From positions 8,318,465-8,382,464 of the forward strand of contig CM057149.1 in assembly GCA_029964075.1 (NCBI GenBank): a DNA stretch of 64,000 bases, given 5' to 3'. The stretch comes from Patiria pectinifera. Its lineage: Eukaryota > Echinodermata > Asteroidea > Valvatida > Asterinidae. Under the pieces are notes generated by a model that made no database searches, was not told where the DNA came from, and worked only from the letters and a program-made list of their open reading frames with translations. The translations under genes were made by a program, and so were the position numbers. Shown piece after piece: positions 36,301 through 46,668 of this stretch; the first letter of the stretch is position 1, and the number at the start of each line of letters is the position of its first letter.

Positions 36301-36859
36301 TTCTTGCACTATTTGTGTGGGGGAAATATTTGGGTAGTGCTCAGTTTTTGAGGACCTGATTTCGTTATTGGGTGCACGACGTGCTTCGAATATGTATGTT
36401 ACTTTTGAAGATCCGGGAACGATTCGTTCGAGAATTGCGGAAACCAGTCATAATCTAGGAAACTAATTCGCCTCCCACGGTCCAGTATTAAGGTTTAGAT
36501 TGAAGTTGATGTCCATATAAGTGAGGTACCAAAGTAACGAAAAATGCCTAGGATCGTTACACGGTGGACACAAGTGTACCGTCCGTGCTTTTCAACATAT
36601 TCCGTTTCCCCTGGATGAACACTCCATTGATATTATTGGAGCAACTACCATCATAAAAAGGCATTTTAATATGGAGTTGCTTTTGTGCAAAAACAATTTT
36701 GGCCTTGGAGGTAGATTGGTTCCGAGTCGCAACAGAATGTGACAGGGAACCAGCTACCCTGCGAGAACTGAACTATTATTCCTTACTAAATGTTGGCAGA
36801 TGTTTTCGTTAGATTTCTCTTTGATAAATAAGATGGTTTGCCATCTTTACCGTCTTGAA
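36301..36859. other. Diverged remnant of FReD 3' flank; no gene
   Basis: The segment around 36420-36510 (CATAATCTAGGAAACTAATT, CAGTATTAAGGTTTAGATTG) resembles 40450-40510 and 44715-44780, which are 3' flanks of FReD units. The remainder is unrecognised. Confidence 0.4.
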
Positions 36860-37563
36860 GTACCGTACTAGTCGGTACAATAAGTAGTCAACAATAGCTC
36901 TCACGATATTGATCAAGCTCTAAAGATTAAATTGGAATGAGAGAGGGAGGATTATTGTTTTCGTGGGAACAACATTTTCTACAATATAAAGCACTGAAGT
37001 TCAGTCTTCGTTTTGTTTATTGTCGTCATACAAAGGCACCGTCTACTAGGAAATTGCGTTCATTGTCAATTTACGCTCTGTGCCATTCTCAAAATTGAAT
37101 TAGGTCAGTATTAATACGTCACTAATTTAAGCAGTCGTTTACACCACAAGCAGCTATACAAAATTAGAAAACGAACTGGCAAGATATCGATTTAGTTCCA
37201 GTGAATCGAATGAGATTGAGAGGGGACATATTGTTGTTCTCGAGGGACAATTCTCTGGTTACCATGTCTACTCCTTATGCTGAAGGCCACAAGCTTATTG
37301 CTTTCAAACCTCAATTGCTGACCTGATATTAACAAAAGAAAATGGAGTCACGAATATTTGAAGTGGTGTTCATAAAAATCCCATCTCTTACATGTGAATT
37401 AGTGACATGTCGATTGCACAAATTGTTGGAAGAAATTCGAAGCTTTCTCAACACTTTAGAACGATTGTCATTAATTTGTTGACTGTTTACACTATTTTGT
37501 CTGCCTTGATACCTAAAATCCTAAATCATTTTATAAGAAAAGTACACTTTGCCATAATATTCG
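36860..37563. repeat. Segmental duplicate of 43420-44166
   Basis: Shares TATTGATCAAGCTCTAAAGA, AAGGCACCGTCTACTAGGA and TGTTGGAAGAAATTCGAAGC in order, about 90% identical by eye. In the other copy this block is the far upstream flank of FReD2. Confidence 0.75.
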
Positions 37564-37608
37564 CATTAAAGTTGAAAGACTTGCAATGTTCATCTATGCT
37601 GCATTCCC
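37564..37608 (-). pseudogene. FReD remnant: 45-bp scrap of the PAN-module coding sequence
   Basis: On the minus strand it encodes ECSIDEHCKSFNFN-like residues, matching FReD1 codons for residues about 66-79 (35255-35300). At one edge it is fused to the FReD promoter flank (AACTATGCAGG...), and at the other to a far-upstream block. The signal peptide and the whole fibrinogen domain are gone, so this is the scar of a gene deletion within the array, not a gene. Confidence 0.75.
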
Positions 37609-38320
37609 TAACTATGCAGGCAGTACTGCTTTCGGTAGCGGTCTTCTTTTCACAACTGCTAGATTGCTCTATTGATACAGAGGCCTGGCGATGATGGGAT
37701 TTGTAGAAAGGAATGGGTCTACGTAGACGATGTGTATCTCTCGGATTGGTTATTAAAGTTCATACGTCATTCCACGTCAGTGGCTTGTAATTGGTCAGTC
37801 TTCCCTGCCAGTCACAAACCATAGCATTTGATTGGACAATGTTTTATTATAACCTCATCCGTCTGAAATTGTGGAACTCTTTGCGGCATAGAAGTACAGT
37901 CTTCGTTCTGTTAATTAATTGTCGTCATAAAAAAAGTAAATTACCAGCAGTCTTCAAGTAAGTAGCCATATCGCTGGCAACTATAGCTCTTACGATACTG
38001 ATGTAGTTACAGCGATTCTACTGAAATTGAGAGGGGGAATATTGCTCTCGTGGGAACAATATTCTGGTAGCTATGCCTACTCCTTAAGGCCACTAGCTAA
38101 TTGCTTCAACGATGAACGATTACCGAAGATGCCTCACTCTAGGAGCACAAGCTCATTACGCTCAAGGATGAACGATTACCAAAACCTTTATTGTCAGCCT
38201 GAAATTAAATAGAGTCACAGACATTGGGAGTTGCGTTGTAGGTCTGTCTGTCTTGACTCATTGGTTAAGGCAAATTACATTTAAGTATAAGATTTGAGGC
38301 TTTGCATGGTGGAGATACTA
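37609..38320 (-). promoter_or_regulatory. Orphan FReD promoter module and upstream flank (unit B)
   Basis: Near-identical to 35631-36300, with CCAAT boxes (minus strand) at 37745, 37790 and 37831 and a TACGTCA site at 37763. No FReD gene follows; only the 45-bp scrap remains. Any transcript started here would run into non-coding DNA. Confidence 0.6.
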
Positions 38321-38689
38321 ATATTATTAATAATATTCACAGAAAAAAAGATAAGCTTCATCAACCGATCGTTTCTATCCTGGAGAAGAAAGATAACACA
38401 TCGCCGTTGCTCTCAGTCAAAAACAACTTCAAAACGGGCGGCAGTTGACAGTGCATGTCACTTGGCAAATATTGCCAGCTCAGCTTGTCATCTTGCTTGA
38501 TAGTTACCATGGAGATGTTGCTCATTTTGTTTATGAGATAGATCACATCAGTAATTTCTTGATATTTTGTTTCTTACCCTGCGCAGGACTATTTAAACTA
38601 TATTAGGAAATCAATGCCGCAATCAATCAACAACCTTGAGGCTTGCGCGCATAATAATCACTGCATAACACAGGAAAGCACACACATAG
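38321..38689. repeat. Duplicate of 28472-28806
   Basis: See the partner at 28472. Here it directly abuts the GCGCCACCAAGCGTCATGAT start of unit C. Confidence 0.75.
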
Positions 38690-38968
38690 TTTAGGTAAGC
38701 GCCACCAAGCGTCATGATAAGCCTGTGATCGATCATGGTGTAGGAATCACTCGTCTCCACCGCCCTGCCCAAGGGAAGGCTGACCTCATTTCTTTGACCT
38801 CTCATTGAAAGGATTTATTTTCCCGGTGGGGAAGGGTCAGCCCTTACGTGTGCACATAGTAGCGCGGAGTGCACATGCCGGATTGCTTACAAATCTTCGT
38901 TTCCTTTACAATATATTTTGAGCGGTAAAGACGGGCGAAGTGATGTGGGGGAGTTATAGGTCTGTTCC
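38690..38968. repeat. FReD unit C, outer 3' flank
   Basis: Paralogous to 32910-33260 of unit A, including GATCGATCATGGTGTAGGAA. It ends at the transposon insertion point GGTCTGTTCC (38959-38968). Confidence 0.7.
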
Positions 38969-40189
38969 ATAGACATAAAGAACCTATAGACGGACAACAG
39001 GGGGCGCAAGACCGTAATTTCAGTGAAGCCGCCATTTTTAAAAATCATGGGCAAACTTGTTCGGCACGTCACACATAAAGCGCACACAATACGCGGCTGT
39101 CTGGTGAGGTCCTCTAAGCAGAACGTCACAGTGCGATTTTTGGACCTTAAATTCTAAAACTAGTTACATTTGTACATACCTTTCCAAATTTGTACGCAGA
39201 TAACACGGAGTTTGTACGTAGCAACCAGGCGCAGATCCAGAGGGAGGGTTTGGGGGTCAGAAATCCACCCCCCCTCCTTCTTTGACTGGGCTCTCTTAGT
39301 ACAAATTTAAAAAAATACATGTGCCTGACGGGTTAGGCATGTCACAACTGCCCCCAGAAATTAGTGCAGTGGCATTTTCGGGACTGGTTTTCCCACCCAC
39401 AACTTCGTGCAAACACCAATAATAATCCTCTGAGACGTTCTGTATATTTACAAATTATTTAATGTGCACAAACTGTATATTTATAGGCTACGAATAATCT
39501 TTACAAATATTATGTACACAAATCCTTACGAATATTATTTATAGAATGAGGCGATAGTAACCCAATAAATAGTGTAGATCAATACCAGAGATGAGTATAA
39601 AACTAACCTTAGGTAAAGCAAATGAATCAATGAATTAAATGCAGAAAAGTCAAAGCTTGAAGTATAGAACTTATAATCAACCAAATCTATTTAAATTAAC
39701 CAAATTATCTCAATAGAAGTTTAACCTACGCTAAGAAGAATCTAATGAAGCAAACATGAACAAATAGTTAAATCACCTAATTAAATGCACTTTAATACTA
39801 TTATATTAAACCTACTCTAAGCCGGCAATAATTATTCAATATTTAGGGCCCACCGTATAGTTTACGGTTCAAGTTGCACCCAGCACCCAGCATGCCGCGT
39901 TTCGCGGCGATTGTAGGCCTAATTAATTTATTTTGAAATAACACACACAAATACATAGCTGTACAGCATTATGAAGTGAACGTTTCACAGGGTTTTCAGT
40001 CACCATCTATGCGTTTTCAACCGAAATTGTCGATTTGTATCATTCCTTCCGCTGTTATTCCATAGAGTCATGCACATTTATTCAAAACTTCCGCCCATGG
40101 TTTCATACCTAGTCGGGCGCCGTCAAAATTACGGTACCCTGACGTTGATTTCCATAGGCGCTGTCCGTCTATAGGTTCTTTATGTCTAT
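38969..40189. mobile_element. Mutator-like non-autonomous DNA transposon with 10-bp target duplication
   Basis: The ends are inverted repeats of 28 bases (ATAGACATAAAGAACCTATA then GACGGACA, and its complement). The flanking direct repeat GGTCTGTTCC occurs at 38959-38968 and 40190-40199. The sister unit A has one uninterrupted GGTCTGTTCC at 33251-33260, so the insertion is directly visible. A 9-10 bp duplication with long ends fits Mutator-like elements. The 1.2 kb interior has no transposase ORF. It contains a CAGGCGCAGATCCAG-type end near 39229, perhaps a nested element. Confidence 0.85.
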
Positions 40190-40199
40190 GGTCTGTTCC

Positions 40200-41396
40200 A
40201 GGCGTTGGCTCCTCCTGTGCTGCCCTCTATGGTTTAGATGTGGGTTTTCCCCTTATCACGTAATAAGTCTGTTGTATAGGTCTGTCTTCACTCCTTGGTT
40301 TACACAGATTTCTATATCTATTATGGTGAGGGGAAGCCTATTCGGTGAATAGGGCTTTTCTTGGGCCATGACTTTCTTCGAAGGTATACACATGTATAAT
40401 GCTAGATCCTAAAATTCGTGATCGATTCGTGTGAGATTTGCGGCCACTAATTATAATCCAGGAAACTAATTAACATCCCAGAATCAAGTATTTTGAGATT
40501 TAGGGTAAAGTTGCCGTCTTTACGACAAAGTTGAGGGTGAACGGCTAGCCATCCATATGTTCTTTGAAGCAACAGCCTAAATCGCTTTACAGCTAATAAC
40601 ACGGCTAGAACCACATTCTCGCACACTCAAACACTTTCAATTAATCGAGAAAAGACACTCAATTATTGATTGGTTTCGTCACTCAGTTTATTCAACGTCA
40701 TTGGTCATTGGAACCATTCTTTTTGGTATCGCAATATACAAGCAAAATGTAAAATGTGCATATTAATTCACACCCAATGAAAATAATTAGTTTTTTTGGC
40801 CCTCATTCCATATCTCGATGTGCGTTTCATGGTCAATTTAATTTACTTTCAATAAGCACAAATAGGTCGACAAATCGCTTTGAATCGGGCATGATTTCGA
40901 ATTTTTGGTGTTTTATTACAAGTTTTTACCCTTTCTAACTTGCATTTCAAACAAATGCCCGCCCCCCCCCAAAAAAAGTGCAACGCGATCATTTATTTAG
41001 AGGAAAACAGTTAACAATGCAAAGCCCACTGACAAAGGAGGAATAAGTTTTGTTAATCAAAGACCGTGTTTACGTTTATTTATCTTTTTCAGAAGGAACA
41101 ACTAGAAACCTAAATATTTTGCAATTTTGCAATAGAATATAAGTAAAAACGTCAAGGCAAGAATTGAAATAAAATCAGAATAGCTTAACAATTCTATTTC
41201 AATTTTGTTTGCTTTTATTTTTGGCTTAAATAAGATCGGAATAAAGCAAAGAGTTAAAAAAAAAATAAGCAATGTTGTTCTACGATAGGAATAACACTTA
41301 AACACTTAACCGCAGTTTCTTATCTGATGACAAAATTTTGAGGAATTCTAATTGTGCAATATTCTTCTCCATGCCAGTGAGTCTCTAAAACGAGTC
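40200..41396. repeat. FReD unit C, 3' flank of FReD2
   Basis: Paralogous to 33260-34320. Includes CATTGGTCATTGGAACCATT and a TTTATT (minus-strand AATAAA) at 41075. A 67-codon ORF on the minus strand is hydrophobic but not conserved in unit A. No gene. Confidence 0.65.
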
Positions 41397-41400
41397 TTAA

Positions 41401-41854
41401 CCCTAAAGGGGCCGGGTTATTTTGACCATCTCTCAGCCGGGGGGGGGGCGGATTCCGCCCCCCCCCCTAAGATCTCGGCCATCAAGTGACGAAAAATTTT
41501 GAAACTCACATGCATAGAGCAACTCTTCCTAAACATACCCAAGAAATTTCATGACTTTAGGTCAAAGGGTTTTGGAATTATGGCTAATTAATTATTCATA
41601 TGTACGAATGGCAATTCTGCTCTGTGTACACGACGTATATGCGAAAATTCAGTTTTGACGGCGCGTAGCGCCTGAAAATTTTTCGCTTCGCGGCAACCCG
41701 TGGTCCGATTTTTATGTTTTTGGTATCAAAAGATGCGCAAAGCTCGAGGCTAAAAAGTCATAACAGCTCGGGTCGCGAATATTTTTTTTTTAGAGGCTAT
41801 CACGGAAAATGTTGAGGGGGGGGGGGGCGGATTCCGCCCCCGGCCCCTTTAGGG
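41401..41854. mobile_element. piggyBac-like MITE with TTAA target duplication
   Basis: Flanked by TTAA at 41397-41400 and 41855-41858. Inverted ends CCCTAAAGGGGCCGGG and CCGGCCCCTTTAGGG. Each end carries a subterminal hairpin, GGCGGATTCCGCC, set in G/C runs. The paralogous position in unit A (AAACGAGTCTCGATCATTT, about 34308-34326) lacks the element, giving an empty-site proof. 454 bp, no ORF. Confidence 0.9.
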
Positions 41855-41985
41855 TTAATCATTTCTTTCCGTAATGTAGTTTCTTTCTGTATTTGTGTAA
41901 TATTTTCCATTAAAATTAGTTTGTGTTCAGGCAGACAATGCCTGCTTCCACATGTTCCATAACTGTTTTACAATAGCGCTGATGG

Positions 41986-43032
41986 TCAAATTTCACGCAT
42001 TTTCATGCTACATGTTTCCAGAGAATAAGATAATTTCCATGATTCCCATTGCATGCCCTGGTAACTACCTGCATTCTCATCTGGGAAATATCGACCATTC
42101 AAGTGAGAATACCAACAATCATTGAACCACCAAGCTCCTGTGTACTTTTGTGCACAATTATTACTGTAACGATCATTGTCACGATCCTTTGTTGAGAAGG
42201 GACGTCCTCTGTGATTCCATAAGGGATTTATGTCATGCCCAAGAGAGTCGCCGGCAGTGCTGCTGGCATCGTATTGGCCAATATTCAGATTGTACTCACC
42301 CGGGGATATTTGGAAATCTGAGTACTTTGCCCATGCCGTGTTGCCCTCCCAGTCCTCTAAATCAACTCGTAGCTCCCATGTTCCACGTGACTCATCAGAC
42401 GTCAGAGTCACCAAGTTGTCATTGCCCAACCAGAACTCACCGGACAGATCGCCAAAGCCAGACTGGTACTCGGTCCAGTTACGGTAGAAGTCCATGCTGC
42501 CATCTTGTCGCCTCTGAAACACGATCCATCCCCCGCCGTCAGTTTCCATGTCACAGTAGACACTAAGACCGCAATTACCGAATCCCTCTGGGTAGATTGT
42601 GTAGATACCGCTTGAATTATAACCGGCATCTAAAAGCATCTTGCAACTTCTGTAGCGATTCATGGAGATATCGGTCAGTGAGTAGAGAGGTGTGTCCTCA
42701 TCTGCATCAAAGTACACACTCCCTTGAGTTGCATTGAAGTCTTCGGGATGCTCTCGTCTTGTGGCGAGGTTCAACTCACACATTTTATTGCAGTCGTTAA
42801 AGTTAAACGACTTGCAACGTTCATCCATGCTGCATTCCCGTCCGCAGATGACACGAGATCGCACAATTTTGGTTTCATATGCAAACTCCTTCAGGGTGCG
42901 ATTTTCAGCAGCATAAAACGTATTTTTTTCTGCATAAGATGACGTTTCAGATGCAAAGACGGACAAGATAGCTCCCTGGCATATGATGGATAGTATGTGA
43001 AAAAGTTCAGAACGAAACATATGTTTCGCCAT
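41986..43032 (-). CDS. FReD2: secreted PAN/apple-like plus fibrinogen C-terminal domain protein
   Basis: Complete 348-residue single-exon paralogue of FReD1 with the same start context (GAAACAATGGCG). It has a signal peptide, a PAN-like module (C63, C67, C73, C81, C85) and a fibrinogen domain with GGWIVFQRRQDGSMDFYRNW, KDRDND and the C293/C306 pair. It differs from FReD1 in cysteine placement: the Cys after DAGY is Asn (139), and a new Cys appears at 154 (GFGNCGLSVYC), so total Cys parity is unchanged. The pre-calcium loop is a different insertion (HDINPLWN). The function as a secreted recognition or adhesion lectin is inferred from the family. Its 3' flank carries two transposon insertions absent from unit A. 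Confidence 0.92.
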   Translation of the reverse strand: MAKHMFRSELFHILSIICQGAILSVFASETSSYAEKNTFYAAENRTLKEFAYETKIVRSRVICGRECSMDERCKSFNFNDCNKMCELNLATRREHPEDFNATQGSVYFDADEDTPLYSLTDISMNRYRSCKMLLDAGYNSSGIYTIYPEGFGNCGLSVYCDMETDGGGWIVFQRRQDGSMDFYRNWTEYQSGFGDLSGEFWLGNDNLVTLTSDESRGTWELRVDLEDWEGNTAWAKYSDFQISPGEYNLNIGQYDASSTAGDSLGHDINPLWNHRGRPFSTKDRDNDRYSNNCAQKYTGAWWFNDCWYSHLNGRYFPDENAGSYQGMQWESWKLSYSLETCSMKMREI

Positions 43033-43179
43033 TGTTTCTGTTCGTTTAATTTCTAATTATGACGAACGATGTAACGTTGATTTCACTTTTTCCCTGTGAT
43101 ATTAGTCAGTCAGACTGTTTTCCAGACTTTTCATGTCCGATTTAACCATCATACACGGCAGTTAAACGACTGACATTCA

Positions 43180-43400
43180 AGCCATACTGCTTACAGTATC
43201 TGTCTTCTTTACACAACTGCTACATTGCTCTATTGATACAGAGGCCTGGCGATGATGGGATTTGGTAGTTTACATAAAGGAATGGGTTGAGGTAGACGAT
43301 GTGGATCTCTCTGATTGGTTATCAGATGAATACGTCATTCCACATCAGTGGCTTGTAATTATTGGTCAATTCTTCCCGTGGCCTTTAATAATTGGTTTAC
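43180..43400 (-). promoter_or_regulatory. FReD2 promoter-like module
   Basis: CCAAT boxes (minus strand) at 43314, 43361 and 43391 with TACGTCA at 43331, aligned with the FReD1 module. The proximal CCAAT is about 285 bp before the ATG. Preceded by the shared CTATTGATACAGAGGCCTGG block. Confidence 0.55.
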
Positions 43401-44166
43401 TATCTTTACCGTCTTTGAGTACCGTACCAGTCGTTACAGTCATTACAATAAAGTCATACCGTTGGCAACAATAGCTCTCACGCTATTGATCAAGCTCTAA
43501 AGATTATATTGGAATTGAGAAAGGGAGGATTATTGTTTTCGTGTGAACAACATTTTCTACAATATAAAGCACTGAAGTTCAGTCTTCCTTTTGTTTATTG
43601 TCGTCATACAAAGGCACCGTCTACTAGGAGATTGCGTTCATTGTCAATTCACGCTCTGTGCCATTCTCAAAATTGAATTAGGTCAGTATTAATACGTCAC
43701 TAATTTAAGCAGTCGTTTAGACCACAAGCAGCTTTACAAAATGAGAACACGAACTGGAAAAAATATCGATTTAGTTCCTGTAAATCTAATGAGATTGGGA
43801 CGCATGTATTGTTACTCTTGAGGGGTAATTCTCTGGTGACCATGCCTACTCCTTAGGCCGAATGCCACAAGCTTATTGCTTTCCATTAAGAATAATTACC
43901 GAACCTGAATTGCTGGCCTGATATTAAGAAAAGAAAATGGAGTCACGAATATTTGGAGTGGCGTTCATAAAAAATCCTAACTCTTAGGTGTGAATTAGTG
44001 ATATGTCGATTGCACAAATTGTTGGAAGAAATTCGAAGCTTTCTCAACACTTTAGAACGAATGTCATTAATTCGTTGATTGTTTACACTATTTTGTCTGT
44101 GTCTTGACACCTGAAATCCTAAATCATTGTATAAGAAAATTACACTATGTCATAATATTCGCATTA
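43401..44166. repeat. FReD2 far upstream flank, duplicate of 36860-37563
   Basis: See the partner. No gene seen. Confidence 0.7.
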
Positions 44167-44269
44167 TTTAACATTACCGCAATGCGCTGTCTGTAATCAA
44201 AGTATATCTACGGCACAACACGATGTCAGAACCGAATGTAGAGATATCTACATGTACATACACATAACT

Positions 44270-45110
44270 GTGTTTAGTTAAAGCGCCACCAAGCGCCACG
44301 ATAAGCCTATGATCGATCATGTGGTAGGGTTTACTCGTCTACTGTCCTATCCAAGGGCGCTGATCACTTTTCATTTCTTGGAGCTCTCATTTGGAAGGAT
44401 TTCTTAATTTTTTTTCAATGAGCAAACAGTTTGAACAGAAAACCTTTGAAATGAACAGTGTTTTCCTGAAATGATATTACAGCAACAGCGCCCTCAATTG
44501 TCCGGAAAAGCTTGGAAAACTGTAAATGTTTAAAGAAGAGCACCTTTCAACGAAATTAAACAAAAACGGATGTCAAATAATTTTCCTGATACATTAAAGA
44601 GGAGTAAAAAGTTGGACAAAATGTGTTTCTCAGAAACATTCATCATTCGCGTGGAAGCAACACCGAGGACGTATGGTATGTTAAAAAAATTCTGAGAAAT
44701 TTTTCGAGATTGCAGCAACCAATCATATTCCTGGAATCTGATTCGCTTCCTGGGATACAGTATTGAGATTTGAATTGAAGTTGACACCTTGAATCATGAA
44801 ATAGTAGCCAACCATATTATTTTGAAACATAAGCCCCAGTCGCCTTACATCTGCCAATCACACTGCTAGAATCACATTATCGCACACTCAACACTTTAAA
44901 TTAATGGAGAAAAAGTTCAATCATAGATTGGTTCTCGTCACTCAGTTTATTTAACGTCATTGGTCATTGGAACCAGTTTTTTGGTTATCGCAACATAAAA
45001 GCAAAACGAAAAATTGACATATTAGTTAACGGACTATAAAAAAGTAATAATTTTTTCCGTTGTTCCCTAGCAGTGCTTGATGTGCATTAAATGGTAAATT
45101 TAATTTGATT
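44270..45110. repeat. FReD unit D: orphan 3' flank with no gene
   Basis: Begins AAGCGCCACCAAGCGCCACG and contains TCAGTTTATTTAACGTCATT and TTGGTCATTGGAACCA, as in units A and C. Where the FReD stop should lie it runs instead into unrelated DNA (45115-45400) resembling, inverted, 54480-54560 (GCAGTGCGCCACCAA). The gene body is missing. Confidence 0.6.
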
Positions 45111-45410
45111 GCAGGTGATTCACAATGCAGTGCGCCACCAACAGTTTGACGAGGAGAGTCAATTTTTCAAGTTTACACTGCCCATTTGAACGAGTGTCAG
45201 CAGACAACTTGTGCTATTCCGTTAAAGATTGGGGCATAGCGTTCTCAGTGCCGCCTTACACATTACCAGCACACTTTCGCAAAATGTGGTTCGGCCAGCC
45301 TTCTATACAAATGCCTCACTGGCCTGGGGTTTTGTGCGTAAACCTTATCAGTCAGCCGATCGCACTCGATTGACTTCGGCAAAACCGCAAGTTCCTTCCT
45401 AATAAGTTAA

Positions 45411-45775
45411 GGCCAAAAAAAAAAAAAAATCGGTCTCTGGTCAGACCAAAGTTCCGGAATTGACGCGGCCACGCGGCTTTTTTTTTTTTTTTTCAAGCTT
45501 GGATTGTACAGACAAGGTGGGTACTATTTTGCTTTTTTGGTGTCGTCATGTACATTGGTGTCCTCCATAATTTGCCTTGGTGCTTTCGATCATTTGCCTT
45601 GGTACAATTTCCCATTCCTTGGTGCTCTTTGGTAAAAAAAATTGAGGAGGTGCGGAAATAGAGGGCGCTGTTGGAGCTACCGCGGAACATTTTGAAAAAA
45701 AAAGAAGATCGACGCGCATGCTTAAAATCGACGCGCGCGAAGACCAGAGACCGACTTATTTTTTTTTTTTTGGCC
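45411..45775. mobile_element. GGTCTCTGGTC-ended MITE, copy 2
   Basis: Same architecture as 17671-18029: TCGGTCTCTGGTCAGACC at 45430 and GACCAGAGACCGA ending 45754, inside poly-A/poly-T and GGCC. A short internal duplication (TTTGCCTTGGT) distinguishes it. No ORF. Confidence 0.75.
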
Positions 45776-46435
45776 CAGCCGAACCATTTTTTCCCCCAAC
45801 AGTACACACACTGCCGGACGTGACTGCGATCGTGACGCTTACTTTTGTTTCAGTTATTTCAGCAAACTATCACCGTCGATTTCTCACAATCAGTGCTCGC
45901 TCAGGGCAAAACAACCGCCAGAAACAATGAAACGAAAGAGGTGTAGTTTCAGATCACAGACTAGACTAGAATGTCGCTTCCCTGGTTGCCATTTGCCAAA
46001 TTTCCTTATGCTTTATAGATTTTCTGCTGGATTCGCTTTTTTTCAAGCAGTCTGTCAAGTCTAGCCGAAAATCGGTTAAAACGTTATCTTGTGCGGTACT
46101 GTACACCATCAATTCGCTAGATTGACGAGAAGACGTCACCAACATACTTCTGACCAATGTGAGACAGGCCACACGAGCCACGCGAGCAACGCTTTCCTAT
46201 GGAGCATGTGCGCTTTCCTATGGAGCATGGTTTTTATAACCAGGCTTGAGTGGAGGCTACTATTTTTAATTTTGGTACGTATTTCGTACTTCATTTCCCT
46301 TTAAAAAAAAATCCTCCAGAGCCTCGGATCAGAAAAGAAAAAGAAAATTGCTACTATACAAGTAGTATCCGACTGAAAAATAACGTTTCTAAGACAAAAC
46401 TTGAAATTTTTGGAAAGAAAATAGCAAAATCGGAG

Positions 46436-46472
46436 GAGTGCAGAGCAGGGAATCGAACTCGGGATCTCTGAT
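46436..46472 (-). repeat. Possible tRNA-derived SINE fragment (B-box)
   Basis: The minus strand reads CCCGAGTTCGATTCCCTG, close to the pol III B-box GGTTCGANTCC. No A-box or cloverleaf could be built, so this is at most a SINE scrap. Confidence 0.25.
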
Positions 46473-46622
46473 AATTTTAAGCAAACATACATTACTCATG
46501 GAACAGCAAACACTGAACATTAAAGATTAACATTTGAAATAACTTTAATGAAATGCCATATCCTGTACCATCACGCATTCATCACCAGTGTACAAAGCTT
46601 AACCGATAGAACACAAGACCCC

Positions 46623-46668
46623 GGATGTCATGACCTGAATTGTAAACAGGGCAGAGGTCATGACATCC
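46623..46668. repeat. Inverted repeat
   Basis: GGATGTCATGACCT and its exact complement AGGTCATGACATCC, 14-base arms around an 18-base loop. Each arm contains TCATGA. Confidence 0.7.
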
